This document shows, piece by piece, positions 41,877 to 50,974 of a stretch of DNA of 64,000 bases. Within the stretch, counting starts at the first letter, position 1. Each line of letters opens with the position of its first letter. The notes under the pieces are model-generated. The model searched no databases. It saw nothing but the letters and a program-made list of their open reading frames with translations, and was not told where the DNA came from. The position numbers were made by a program, and so were the translations under genes. Where the stretch lies: the NCBI RefSeq assembly GCF_037392515.1, contig NC_090291.1, positions 29,250,001 through 29,314,000 of the forward strand. The letters run 5' to 3'. The DNA is from Haliotis asinina (taxonomy: Eukaryota > Mollusca > Gastropoda > Lepetellida > Haliotidae).

Positions 41877-43309
41877 GGTATTTTCATTATGTTTAGATAT
41901 ATTTTGTAATTTAATATTCATCATCTGAAATATAACGGTTAGAGGAAACAAACCTCACTACTTATTTTGTACATGAGTTTTATGGGTGGAGAACATCTGC
42001 ATCAGTGTAAACTTTAATCAAACCATATGCGCTAGAGTTTCACATCAAAACGATTTGAAGCTGTCATGTATGTAAGCGACAACTGTCTTACAATATGATG
42101 AGTCGAAACTTCTTAATAAACAATTCCATTTAACAATACAAGTACGTCGAGCGGTGATTTCAACGAATGTCTGTTGGAAATGACTGCCGACACTATCCGC
42201 GAGATATTTACAGTTTGGACATTGTAACAATTCGTCGATTTTACACTCTTAGACTAACCCTTGTGAAATAGTCCAAATTTCCTGAACGCTACACATCTAT
42301 TATGAAAGCAGAGTGTACAGTTTAGTAATTATGCCGCGTCAGCAGAATAGACTGAATGTCAATAATCCCAGCCTACTCAAAGGTATGTTTACCCACAGCT
42401 ACTTGACCGGCCCTACTGTATCTAATAGTATAATATCATACATAGGATAAGTCTCGCCGTGCCCTGGATCGTCACACTTGAGGGTAAGCGGATTGTAATG
42501 TATGCTTGGAATACAGCCATGACCATGAGCAATGTCCATAGAAAGTTCTCACATGAATCACAACTAAATACGAACACATCTGGATGTGACATACAGACAG
42601 AATAAATAAAACTCTCTAGGGCTATCGATCTGAATTCATCTCAAGGTAACCTAAAGTCAGTGACTGAGATTAGTTTCGCGCCGCTTTCAGCAAAATTCCA
42701 ATACCACGGCGGTGAATACTAGAGCTGAGCTTCACATATTATAACCATGTTTGGAATCGAACTTGGGTCTTCAGCGTGACGCTTTAACCACTTCCCCTCA
42801 CTTGATATAAAGAACATTGATCCGATCACTCAAATGCAGTTATTTTCTTTACATCAGGGGCCGGTGGGGTAGACCAGTGGTTAAAGTGTTCGCTCGTCAC
42901 GTCGAAGACCTGGGTTCGATTATCCATGTTGGGTACAATATGTGAAGGTTATTTATGGTATCTCCCACTAGGATATTGCTGGAATACTGCTAAAAGCGGC
43001 GAAACTGAACTCAATCTCTCCTTCAGAAAAGGACACAAGAAAGACAAAGCCCGCCCTTACCTTGTCAGACCTACATTTTATCGATCTGAATTACATAATG
43101 CGTTTTACTCAAGATCGCAAAGACAATGCAGTGAACTCCTATAAAAAGGCATGTCAAACTATTGGCGTCAAAAGTGAATGTGAGCGGTATTCAATAGCAA
43201 GCGTGCATATACCTGAAGACGATGTCTTTGACAACCAGTACACTGCGGCGCTGCCGATTCCTCCACACCCGACGACGATAGTGTCAAAATAACGAGTCTT
43301 GCCCGACAT
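23636..43309 (-). CDS. Gene C: peroxisomal sarcosine/pipecolate oxidase-like flavoenzyme, 9 exons, complete
   Basis: Joined exons: 43309-43213, 39285-39219, 37325-37269, 36898-36767, 36228-36015, 35291-35125, 25197-25011, 24451-24318, 23792-23636. The total is 1,212 nt (403 aa). Intron positions and phases match gene B exactly; exon 1 is one codon shorter. Features: VVGCGGIG flavin fold, SRVIRYGYHDEVYSRL, GGLQLARKG, NTGTK with Lys270, TRTCLYTMPPDR with Cys318, and a C-terminal AKL peroxisome signal. Like gene B it lacks two active-site His residues (Asp49 and Asp274 instead). Exons 4-5 are only about 55-62% identical to gene B, yet exon 6 is about 90% and exons 8-9 about 87%, suggesting gene conversion. 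Intron 6 is 9.9 kb because of a large palindrome. No frame damage is visible, so the gene looks functional. Confidence 0.92.
23877..24027 (+). repeat. CACAC pentamer microsatellite
   Basis: About 30 copies of ACACC with TATAC interruptions that recur at intervals (near 23,936, 23,974, 23,997). It lies in gene C intron 8, about 85 bp upstream of the exon 9 acceptor. Long frames read through it are artefacts. Confidence 0.92.
24318..24451 (-). CDS. Gene C exon 8
   Basis: 134 nt, acceptor TTTCAG, donor AA|GTGAGA; encodes NTRTCLYTMPPDRNFVVD with Cys318. Confidence 0.92.
25011..25197 (-). CDS. Gene C exon 7
   Basis: 187 nt, acceptor TATAG, donor AAG|GTAAAT; encodes FPVWCFHGSRYDIYGLPIHG and NTGTKVGVDAGGHAVTADTR. 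Confidence 0.92.
25215..25362 (+). repeat. tRNA-headed SINE (family 1), head partly lost
   Basis: GTGGATAACGCGTTCTCTTG, GGTTCGATTTCCCAAGTGGG, ATTGCTGGGATACTGCTAAA, GCGGCGTATAACAAAACTCA. It begins about 18 bp from the gene C exon 7 acceptor and lies antisense to the gene. Confidence 0.8.
25728..26445 (+). repeat. Cluster of CGCCCATGGGCG palindrome repeats (left arm)
   Basis: Four clear units at about 25,904, 26,088, 26,217 and 26,399, plus a partial one at 25,735. Each has CTCGCCCATGGGCGAAAA, 8-12 bp, then TGGCCCATGGGCGAGAAT. Between them an AT-rich segment repeats: AGTATCATGRCACAAAATYC, TTGACTTAATTCTGCTAA. Units are 130-185 bp apart. Confidence 0.85.
26882..27115 (-). repeat. SINE (family 2) inside left arm
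   Basis: Full-length 3' region with GTTTTATGTTGCACTCAGTA at the plus-strand start and AAAAGGCGACTATGCTTGTC read on the minus strand. Present in both arms, so it was inserted before the inverted duplication. Confidence 0.85.
27341..31479. other. Single-copy centre of the palindrome
   Basis: 4.1 kb between the arms. Best open frames: a 186-codon AT-rich hydrophobic frame on the minus strand (30,201-30,761), a frame entering the left arm (27,244-27,567, minus), and a non-ATG frame with CQCLSKTNMCRSCKRTKQVC near 28,790-28,850. None matches a transposase or other family I know. Confidence 0.5.
31109..31139 (+). repeat. CATT microsatellite
   Basis: About seven tandem CATT units, preceded by two dispersed TTCATTCATTCACATAT copies (31,048 and 31,087). 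Confidence 0.85.
31700..31940 (+). repeat. SINE (family 2) inside right arm
   Basis: Mirror copy of the SINE at 26,882-27,115; reads ACCCATGCTTGCCATAAAAG through CATAAAACTAAACTCACG. Confidence 0.85.
32385..33100 (-). repeat. Cluster of CGCCCATGGGCG palindrome repeats (right arm)
   Basis: Mirror image of 25,728-26,445, with the same unit order and the same unit-specific variants. Confidence 0.85.
33825..34012 (+). repeat. SINE (family 2), 3' truncated
   Basis: GCACCGTGAAGATCCGGGTT, GGGATCAGGTGGTCAGGCTT, TTGATCACTAGATTGTCTGG, then GACCACCGCCACATTG, without the tail. Confidence 0.8.
34217..34682. repeat. Imperfect palindrome, about 230-bp arms
   Basis: GATGAATTTCATTTTAAACA at 34,220 pairs with the complement of GAGAAATTCATC at 34,680. 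Towards the centre TTGCATTACAAGGGGGTA (34,384) pairs with TTACCCCCTTGTAATACAAA (34,485). Arms look roughly 70% alike. A fold-back element or old inverted duplication in gene C intron 6. Confidence 0.65.
35125..35291 (-). CDS. Gene C exon 6
   Basis: 167 nt, acceptor GAACAG, donor AG|GTAATT; encodes VHTTKGVFECRKVVVTSGGW and EQATFYATPHMKEFTKD. Confidence 0.92.
35772..35922 (+). repeat. tRNA-headed SINE (family 1)
   Basis: GTGTGGTAGCCTAGAGGTTC head, GATTCCCCACATGGGTACAA, GTGTCCCCCGCCGTGATATT, GAGGCGTAAAACCATACTCA. Antisense in gene C intron 5. Confidence 0.85.
36015..36228 (-). CDS. Gene C exon 5
   Basis: 214 nt, acceptor TTTCAG, donor GTG|GTAAGT; encodes FDRLTNTELMRRFPQFNLES and AAHIQLARGNGATIIDRCPV. 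Confidence 0.92.
36405..36580 (-). repeat. SINE (family 2), internally deleted
   Basis: Minus strand GAAGATATGGGTTAGAATTG, GCTTGCTGACACAGGTCATC, GATCACGGGATTGTCTGGTC. The AAGGCGACTA core is missing. It lies in gene C intron 4. Confidence 0.7.
36767..36898 (-). CDS. Gene C exon 4
   Basis: 132 nt, acceptor ATTCAG, donor AA|GTACGA (weak at +5/+6); encodes WETLERESGLKIIHRTGG and LQLARKGEGDHVLETYMAAM. Confidence 0.9.
37269..37325 (-). CDS. Gene C exon 3
   Basis: 57 nt, acceptor TTCCAG, donor GC|GTAAGT; encodes RYGYHDEVYSRLVHQAYS. Confidence 0.9.
37474..37517 (+). repeat. ACGCCA hexamer microsatellite
   Basis: Seven copies of ACGCCA with one ACGTCA variant, in gene C intron 2. Confidence 0.9.
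37520..39218. other. Rest of gene C intron 2
   Basis: AT-rich; no repeat or coding signal I can name. Confidence 0.4.
39219..39285 (-). CDS. Gene C exon 2
   Basis: 67 nt, acceptor TTTCAG, donor AT|GTAAGT; encodes LGLEQFELGHGRGGSDDVSR. Confidence 0.9.
39421..40360 (+). mobile_element. Degraded AGGTCAC-type element, split by a MITE
   Basis: 39,421-39,458 (GCACAACTTTGCAAATTCTG, CCTCTCGGTATGG) and 39,923-40,360 (AAAAGTGCAAATTCAACTTA, CACACAACTTCAGTCAATGA, CCAATCAGTGAATAAAG) align with the interior of the elements at 8,066 and 48,971. The 14-bp ends are lost or decayed. It lies in gene C intron 1. Confidence 0.55.
39468..39913. mobile_element. MITE nested in the AGGTCAC-type element (446 bp)
   Basis: Same family as 13,551-14,035: inverted ends TCGATATCTCCATGGTATAC and CGTATACCCTGGAGATATCG, shared interior (TTGTGTTGCCAAGTTTAATC here). 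Flanked by GGTATGGGC (39,459-39,467) and GGTATGGAC (39,914-39,922), a 9-bp duplication with one change. Confidence 0.72.
40690..41390 (+). pseudogene. LINE reverse-transcriptase remnant
   Basis: Plus-strand translation: TDWFDVKCGLRQGGLLSPLP then FNIFINDL (reverse-transcriptase fingers/palm), HTDDVVLLAE (a decayed YADD box), NRMSANQAKSKVIHFR. After a gap, DNIHIKTGRYNDTLVEQRTC, FYCKDEDEIHVLLNYPLYND, the Cys/His tail found at the end of many non-LTR polymerase proteins. Several frameshifts and stops. It lies in gene C intron 1. Confidence 0.8.
41815..41873 (+). repeat. CA dinucleotide microsatellite
   Basis: About 26 CA repeats preceded by CTCTCTCT, in gene C intron 1. Confidence 0.97.
42662..42795 (-). 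repeat. tRNA-headed SINE (family 1), head partly lost
   Basis: Minus strand: GTGGTTAAAGCGTCACGCTG, CCAAGTTCGATTCCAAACAT, ATTGGAATTTTGCTGAAAGC, GGCGCGAAACTAATCTC. Confidence 0.7.
42857..43015 (+). repeat. tRNA-headed SINE (family 1)
   Basis: GGGGCCGGTGGGGTAGACCA, GTGGTTAAAGTGTTCGCTCG, GGGTTCGATTATCCATGTTG, ATTGCTGGAATACTGCTAAA, GCGGCGAAACTGAACTC. Together with the preceding entry it forms a head-to-head pair about 60 bp apart, 200 bp downstream of gene C exon 1. Confidence 0.85.
43213..43309 (-). CDS. Gene C exon 1
   Basis: ATG at 43,309-43,307; encodes MSGKTRYFDTIVVGCGGIGS and ALYWLSKTSSS, donor AG|GTATAT, phase 1. Confidence 0.9.
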
Positions 43310-43796
43310 GTTGTACGCTATGTAGGTCGAAATGAACGTATGTCTGTACCTGACGCAGGTGTGGCCCTATGCCTAGCAAAGTCTATATCCCAGGCACATG
43401 GGTAAGGCTGTTATATTCCTATTCTGCAGTGATATACCATATGATAACTGAACTGACTCCTCCTAACTTTCCTCATAGGACCGCCTTTGAGATATTACCC
43501 AATCAAATCGCCCGACACAAACAATAAATGAGATAGGTAACCACGTGGTCTCAGGGGTCCCGAGCGTCTGCAACGAAAAACATCCAACTGATAGGTCCTC
43601 CCTGTTTAACACCATTAACGAACAATCTTATAAAGCTAAGAATTAAAAGACGTATCTAGCTGTTGTTGCATTAACATATTTGCTTATTACTTGCGAAGAG
43701 AAAGGGGTCAATATCAAAAAGGTCGTGCTTCATATCTAAACCGATATCGTTTAACAAACTGTACCAGTTCGTCACAAGCCTCACGTTAATAGAACG

Positions 43797-44078
43797 CCTC
43801 CTTGGTGTAGTGGTTAGAGCGTCCGCCCGGAGAGTGGAAGTCGCGGGTTCGATCCTTGGCCACGTCATACTAAAACACCATAAAATATAGTCCCTGCATG
43901 GCATTTACGAGTAGTACTGAGTACAACAATGACATGTCGGTATAATCTGTCTGGGTATTCATGGTTAACTGTGACATGGTATATCTGTGAGCTGGTACCA
44001 TAAAACCATCGACGCATGCACGTCTTCATATGAGCGAAATATTCTTAAGTGCGACGTTATACACAGAAACCCAATTAG
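43797..44078 (+). repeat. tRNA-derived SINE, third family
   Basis: Head CTCCTTGGTGTAGTGGTTAG matches tRNA box A, and GCGGGTTCGATCCTTGGCC matches box B, about 35 bp apart. The body continues with TGACATGGTATATCTGTGAG and ends near AAGTGCGACGTTATACAC. The 72-bp head is tRNA-sized but lacks a matching acceptor stem, so I call a SINE and not a tRNA gene. Confidence 0.65.
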
Positions 44079-44345
44079 CAGACCCAAATGATGTCACAAT
44101 TTCATTTGTAAAAACATAAAATTATTTTACATGATGTTCTATGTGGTAAATGAAGGGTCTGATCTATCCAACTTGGACCATACCAAAACATTACTACTAG
44201 CTTCACAAGTACAATAGTTGTATTGAAATAAGGCTTGAATATATGAAAATGAAATGTATGTTACAGTCACAAACTGAACAATCACAATGTCTGTATGCGT
44301 GGTTCAAGGAACAGAGAAAGGAGAGAATGATCGTAAACTAAGAGA

Positions 44346-45115
44346 AATCGGGAGCACGCTCTCCAGCGTAGTGTTAGTGACTCGCTGATTTACAATTTCT
44401 ATAAACGCCACAACATTAAAAGCTACATTGTTGACCCTGATGTCACACATCAGGGTCAACAAGAAAACCGAGATCATGTTGTCATCAAGACTATCATACA
44501 GGACCACCTTCACGGCGTAGAACAGCTTGCGTTGGGTTACCATGTGGCTCATATCCTCAACATGGATGAAACGCCGTGCTATATAGACATGACGACAACG
44601 ATGGGTTTCATTGGCAACAAAAACGTCGATACTGCCCATATTGCCCATATTGCCCATATTGGCAATGGCAAGCATCTGTTCAAAACCGTAAAAGTGCAGT
44701 GGCAATTTTCTCAAAGCAGTGGTGATTCTGAAAGAACTTAAGAAGTTGCCAAAATGTGATGTGCCTTCAAACATTCTTTTAGACGTTTCTTCTGGTGGCA
44801 GCGTGAAAGAAGCCCAGGTACAACAATGGACTGACAAAGTTTTGAGATGTCATGGACCTTTCATTAGTTTTGAGCCATCGGTTCAATTCATGGACAGCCA
44901 TAGAAGCCATACTATGCCGAAAGTGTTGCACCATCTGAAACAGTTGAACATAGTGATGAAGATCATTCCTCCGAAGATGAAACCTTTTCTACAACTCCTT
45001 GACGTGGTGGAGTAAACGGGATATTCAAGTCCAAAGTGGGTGAACAATGGCACGATTGGTTCGAGAATGGAGTAAAAGAGTTCACTCCTAACGGATAGAG
45101 AAGGTGGCTATCTTA
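44346..45115 (+). pseudogene. pogo/Tigger-type transposase remnant
   Basis: Plus strand: GYHVAHILNMDETPCYIDMT (first catalytic Asp in MDETP), FIGNKNVD, SFEPSVQFMDSHRSHTMPKV (second Asp), LKQLNIVMKIIPPKMKPFLQ then LLDVV (third acidic position). A frameshift follows, after which GIFKSKVGEQ-type sequence continues (VGEQWHDWFENGVKEF). The three-copy TTGCCCATA expansion at 44,636 has inserted codons after NKNVD. Non-functional; no terminal repeats found. Confidence 0.8.
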
Positions 45116-45119
45116 TTTC

Positions 45120-46260
45120 CAATTTTTGAAGAGTTAAAAGTTAATATGCGTTCCATGTCTTTGCATAGATATTGCAATGTTCGTGGAAGTAATGCTTAAA
45201 ATATTTTCTTCACTTTTGATTTTTTATATTCCATATGATTGTCACTGTTTTAAAAAATCGAATAAAAGCCCATGTTTCCGAATATAAGCCCTGGTGTCAA
45301 CTTCACTTGTCGAAAGCCCTGGACTTGGTTTCGGAAAACCCGGGTACACAGACAGAGTTACAGTATAAGATACAAAAATGTTAACTGTTTCTTCGTTTCA
45401 TTCATTATTTAAAGTACAGACAATATTTATTTACGTACAGTGAAAATTCATTCAAACTGTAATCACGTTACCTGTTTAGTTTGATGAGAGTCAGTTAAAA
45501 GCAAATAATCATTTATTGTTTAGAAAAGGTCATGTCATAAAGCTGTCATAAAACAAACATAAAACAGATGCACAAACCTAAGTAGCTATGACTGTGTGGG
45601 ATGGATTGTAAAGTGTCAATGGACAGTCGAGCACATTTCGATCACACCAGTGAACAAAAGGTTCCTGACGCCATGTGCTTTTGGCGCTTCGATGACTCTG
45701 CCATTATTACTTCTGGAACCATTGAACGGGTGGAGTGCCAACGGTACATAAGTGTAACATGTTTGCAATCCGACAAAATATGATGTTCCTTTGAAAATAT
45801 GGTCACGTAGATAACACAGACGTCCCTCAGCACCCATCGGGTTAAAGTGTAAAGGAGGAGTGTTTCCTTTACTTAGGTAAACTACTCAATAGTTCATTTC
45901 AAAATCCTTTTGGTGACACTGGATGTTCAGGTTTAGTGTTAAGGTGGTCACGTGGGTAACATCCTTAAACAAATCTCTACAACTTTAAACCTGTAAAGCA
46001 ACATGGTGAGAAATGGGCTGAAATTTAGTGGGTATGAGATTGAATGTCTACAATGTATAATGTATTGTCTCAACACAAAAAGGTAAATAAGGAAAAGTCT
46101 CTAAAATGAATACAGATGCTGTTTACTAATAATTCCGTGGTAATTTTACACTTTGGGGGAGACATCATGTTGAACATACTTCCTAAAAATAAGAATAAAC
46201 CATATAAAGATATGTCCTGGATATGGATGAAGAGAATAATAACGTAAAAAATCACTAAAA
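45120..46260. other. No gene seen
   Basis: Intergenic. Two complementary frames at 45,600-45,837 overlap on opposite strands without any recognisable domain. Confidence 0.4.
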
Positions 46261-46261
46261 A

Positions 46262-46320
46262 AACAACACTAAAACATTAGAAAAGCAAATTGGTGGTAAC
46301 TTCAACAATTTATTTGGCAC
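46262..46320. repeat. Empty-site copy of the 48.97-kb insertion target
   Basis: AACAACACTAAAACATTAG then AAAAGCAAATTGGTGGTAAC and TTCAACAATTTATTT. The same about 60-bp sequence appears at 48,948-48,970 plus 49,920-49,960, interrupted there by a 949-bp element. Confidence 0.75.
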
Positions 46321-47639
46321 TTTTGTTCTCTCTAGGTGATTATTTACTTTGAAATATCCTCTCAAAATGTTATATTGTGAGTAGAGACATTAGAGATTTT
46401 GACTAATTTTTTACCCTGAGTCATACACATGAATAACAAATCATTAACAATGTCTAAGTCTCAGATACCTACCAATCCTGTCGTCTAATATAAACATGGA
46501 ATGAGCAGGTGAAATATGAAAAAAAAACCCATTTTACTGCGGAGACACGTAGATTTACAAATGGAGCACAATTCGTGAGGACAGATGAAACGTGACTTTA
46601 AGCTATACTCACTCATATAAGTATGACCACGAGATACCGATAAACGCGTGAGATGCGAATACCTTTCACAGTTCAAGTTCAAAAGCGGAGAATTTTATCA
46701 TCAATGATAATGCTGTAAACACCAATTGCTAATGGTTAGAGTCAACCAGAATACATCTGATCTCAGGTTTTGACATTCTCTTACCACAGCGGTTACTTGT
46801 CACGTAATCGAACGCTTTTGCATGATTGTAACCGACTTCATGATGCATGCCAGTTGTCATCGCCTCGTACAACCTCCGGCAGCAACTACTCCTTTGCATC
46901 CTGATTCATGGTTTGCAGTTGCATTACCCTGCTACCATCCCTGGTGGATGCATTACATTACGAAATTATTTATAATTTCATTTTCTGGTAACGTTCTACT
47001 TAACGATGGAGAGGTGGGTTAGGCGGAGATACGGTAAGAGGACAGCGCGTCAGTTAGCCATGTGCAAGGATTCTTAATTTAGGTTACAACGACGTCGCTT
47101 GTTTCCTGCCTTAGATTGATGATCGTAATTATTCTTAAAAAGTCTTAAATCGTAGAGAAGAAATACAGCACGCTCTACCACAATATATGGTGTAATAAAG
47201 CACAATTTCACCCTGAACTATTATAACGTTAAATCAGCGTCCTCATGCTTTAAACTATGACAGTTCAGGGCAAAGGTGTAGAGGTGTGCACACGGTGGTA
47301 GAGCGAACTGCATCTTAGGTAAGTAGGCATTGTCTTCCCTGAAGTATCATTGAACACTAGTATAGCAACAGATACGTCACAGCTTGCAGGGCAATACATA
47401 TTCGCCCTAAACAGCTGCGCTGAAGACAAAGGTGACCTCTGTACTGGCGAGCCATGTGTATGTGTATTGTGTGTATGCCTCTTCCATCGCTACCCGCCCG
47501 CGTTATCCCAGGCTAAGCTGAATAACGAACTGTTTCCTTCTGGAAGGGTTTAAATTCGACGTATAAATAACAGAAGTGCTTCCAGAAAGAAGGACAACTC
47601 TATTCCTGTTCAATTCCAAAAGTGATAAGAAGGACTGAC
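46321..47639. other. No gene seen
   Basis: Intergenic, with short open frames only. Confidence 0.4.
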
Positions 47640-47997
47640 GCATAAAGCTCAGGTCACAATCAGATGAAGTTAAGCACCGATGGGTGCGAACAGTGCTCGG
47701 ATGGGTGACTCCTGGGAGTTTCTAGGACTCCAGTCCTGCCTCAGAACGAAGCACATGACACATGTGGTCTCACCTTAGGCAAGTGAGTGTGTTCAAAATT
47801 ACCACTGTTCACCCAGCAGAAAATGGGTACCCGGTGGAATAAGTTATGTGACTATAACCATGTAGCGCCTAACAGGCAGCTTTGGTTATAACAATATGCC
47901 TGCTTTGACTGTTAGTGCTATGAGCGTTCACCTCCTGAGTGGAGTTTGGCGCAAAATATAAATGCACATATTATTATTATCATTATTATTATTACTC
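47640..47997 (+). repeat. 5S-rRNA-headed SINE
   Basis: GATGAAGTTAAGCACCGATG and GTGCTCGGATGGGTGACTCC then TGGGAG correspond to the internal promoter (box A, intermediate element, box C) of animal 5S rRNA. This is not an intact 5S gene: the 5' quarter is degraded and the 3' stem is absent. The body includes CCCAGCAGAAAATGGGTACC and AACAGGCAGCTTTGGTTATA, and ends in an ATT-repeat tail (47,970-47,995). Confidence 0.75.
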
Positions 47998-48947
47998 GTC
48001 AAGTGTTGCTCCTAAGGGCCTTTATAATTTATGGCTAGCGGGGTAATCATGATTTTTATGGAGAAGTATATATAATGTGAATGCTCATATGTCATGTACA
48101 AGATCAGTGACCTCCCCAGTGCATGTGCAAAAAAATTTATAACCACCTACCTCCCAGACCGAAATGGGTAACGTAAAGGGGTGAGTGGTGACGAATGTAG
48201 GCCATTCCCGATATGCCAGGACAGCTGGAGGTTAAGGAAAGGGGCAAGTGGTGATGAATGGCACCCCCTGAGTGACTTATATTATATACACTATTAGTTC
48301 AAGAGACCAGCTCGGTCAGTGGACCTAGCGGGTTGTAGTCTGTCGTACAGACCCTGATGTATATATATCCAAGAAAGCCCACGCAAGTCTAGAAAATGTG
48401 GTTATATTCCTTAGCTTCAGGTCCGAAAATGAAGAAGTCTCAGGGTTCCATTTCATGATATTATTTTTTTTTCTCTGTGAACGTTTTTTCAGTAACATAT
48501 GTTCATTTCAGAGACTAGCTGTTAGTCTAAGCGGGTTGGTATGAAGTGTGTCACATTCCTCATTGCAGCGCTGAAATGCCGGACAATACGCCAAGCGTTG
48601 TCTCCCTTTAACTGCTACTCTGTGTTGTGATTAATGCCATAGAGTCTTCTAACAACATTTCTTACTAACTCTTTCTGAATACAGTATATTTGTATAAATG
48701 TGATGGATAGTTGTCAAAGACATTACTTTACGCCAATGTTTATTTTTGAGATGTTGTATGGGGCAATTTCTTGTAACTGTTTGATATTTTTAAGTGTGCA
48801 TACTAATTTATTCGCTTTATGTGTGATGAAAAAAAATGGAATGGATCATGCTTTTGCATACCTGTTTATCACTCTGAAAATAAGAAAATGTAAGTTTATA
48901 AAAGAAATTGTAAAATAGGTTAACCTTAAGGTCTTCAAAGAGGAAAA
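47998..48947. other. No gene seen
   Basis: Two copies of a short phrase occur (GAGACCAGCTCGGTCAGTGG near 48,303; AGAGACTAGCTGTTAG near 48,511), each followed by a GCGGGTTG block, hinting at a diverged duplicate. No coding signal. Confidence 0.35.
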
Positions 48948-48970
48948 AACAACACTAAAACATTAGAAAA

Positions 48971-49919
48971 AGGTCACATGCAACGTAAAACAGAACTTTG
49001 CAGATTCTGGTACCTTTCGGTATGTACTTACCGAAACAAATCATAAAAAAGTGCCAATTCAACCTACAAAGTTGAAAAAACGCTATGAAAAAAAAGCCCG
49101 CGAAATCGGAGTTAAAACGTTTCACTAAATTTTGAACTTAACACCTATCAGACTATACGACATAAAGAAAATGAATTGATTTATGACTCGTGCACCACAT
49201 TATGTAACTAGGCACGTGTGATACACATGACATGTTTTTTATGTCTGTGGGTTGCAAACAAACTACATTCATTTTTTTCGGATGACTGGATCTGACGGAA
49301 ACTGGTGCAAACTCTTGTCAGTTTCAAGTCCTGCTTTGTACTTGGACGAATGACAGATTCCAGCCACGCAGTAGTTTACCATCTCTATTGACATGACTTT
49401 TGACTGGATCGAGCACAAATTCAGAGAACATGTATTTTCAAAACCTAGCATCTCTATATACATTCTTCATGGATAACGACTTCTTTTAGTGTATATGATT
49501 TTGTTTGACAACAGTATATGAATCCATACTGAAACGACGCATCAAGTACACAAAAAGAAGTTGTTATCCATAAAGAATCCTACTTTCTTGTGACTCGCCA
49601 CACTTCTGAAATGCCCATCAAACAGATCATCTTTCTGTACACACAATGAACCCTCAGCATATCAGCAAATGAAACAGCCAATCGGAAGCCGTCGTTATAC
49701 TTCAGTGCACATCCACCCGCTATCACTGGGTTCGGTCTCCCGAGGGCTTCGTTTCGGCGGGAAGTAAGCCCAATTACAAAATATTGCACTTTTGAATCAC
49801 GATTGTACGCTTATAATTTTGTTTATTTGGTTTTTTAAAAGCAGTAATGTATATGATTTGTCATAAATAAGTGGTAATTGTGTTTTAATTACGTTTGATT
49901 TTTTGGTTGCATGTGACCT
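48971..49919. mobile_element. Non-autonomous DNA element with AGGTCACATGCAAC ends, 949 bp
   Basis: Perfect inverted termini AGGTCACATGCAAC / GTTGCATGTGACCT, flanked by AAAA on both sides, in a target whose uninterrupted form is at 46,262-46,320. The interior contains a hairpin (49,466-49,578, GGATAACGACTTCTTTT / AAAAGAAGTTGTTATCC) at the same relative place as in the 8.1-kb copy. No transposase frame. Confidence 0.8.
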
Positions 49920-49923
49920 AAAA

Positions 49924-50970
49924 GCAAATTGGTGGTAACTTCAACAATTTATTTAGCTTTTTTGATGCAAAAATTTATGATGTGTTAGAACTTTGAATAT
50001 CATGAAATTTTGTTGGCCACTAAGGGCGTTTAAATACGTCTCTTATCCAGGGCGTAATGAGACGACTTATTTCACTTTCGTCTTTACAAAAGTCCTAAAC
50101 TTTAAAAATAATGGACTTGATGTCAAAGGTGAAATTCTCTGACTCATGTACCATGTCAGTAAATCAATTGACTATGCTTGATGGACGTCAGAATTCCACG
50201 TGCTTCCCGTCCTTGAGGCTGTTCCTGCAAAAGTACTCTACCCTCGTAAAACTTCACACAGAAAATCTAAACAAAATAACGATACTTTATAACGGAATTT
50301 TGTCATTTTGGAGACAAACGTTATGAAACCTTGTTTTCCAGGGTTGGTCTGATGTTTTCCTAACATTCTGCGTTGAAATGGTTGCTTGATCATGAACCCA
50401 CTTGGAGTTAGATTGTTACTTATCAGTATTATTTTGACCCAAACAGACTGGAGGCATCTTAGAATATCGGTTGTAAAGACGAAACTCAATCATTGTTGGA
50501 AAGACTTCTACATTACAGATAAAACATAGAGTGTGATTTAGGCATTAGGGTATGAAAAGATAGGATCAATGTTGCATTTTCTCAGTCTGTAACAGAATTC
50601 TAATGATACGTGGCTGATGCGATCATTTCATGACGAGATTCGCAGAATAGCAGCTGTTGAAAATTCTACAACTGAAGCGTCTGTAAAATGTCACATCATG
50701 GTCGGCTTGACAAGTATGAGAAGGGCCTGCGCAGTAAACGGGGCAAGTAATCTGGCCGAAGACACTTGCTGATTGGCGATTAAGCACGTACAATACATGC
50801 TGACCGTGGCCTGAAGTCAATACCGCTACACTTTAACACGTGTCTCGTAGAGCGATTTAGTTCAGCAAAACACCAGGATTCGCAGGAGGAAACTGAACTT
50901 TTTAATATCTAAACGACAACATGTTTCCCTCTTCTTTCAAATGGAATGTTTGGAGGGCCGAGTCACCATC
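49924..50970. other. No gene seen
   Basis: Intergenic, AT-rich, short frames only. Confidence 0.4.
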
Positions 50971-50974
50971 CCAT

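Noticed and set aside
43797..43870. True tRNA gene
   Set aside because: Boxes A and B fit, but the acceptor stem does not pair and the sequence continues into a SINE body.
44304..44837. 177-codon minus-strand frame
   Set aside because: Antisense shadow of the pogo-like remnant, whose plus-strand motifs are clear.
47640..47760. Functional 5S rRNA gene
   Set aside because: Only the internal promoter part is conserved; the 5' and 3' stem strands and a T-run terminator are missing.
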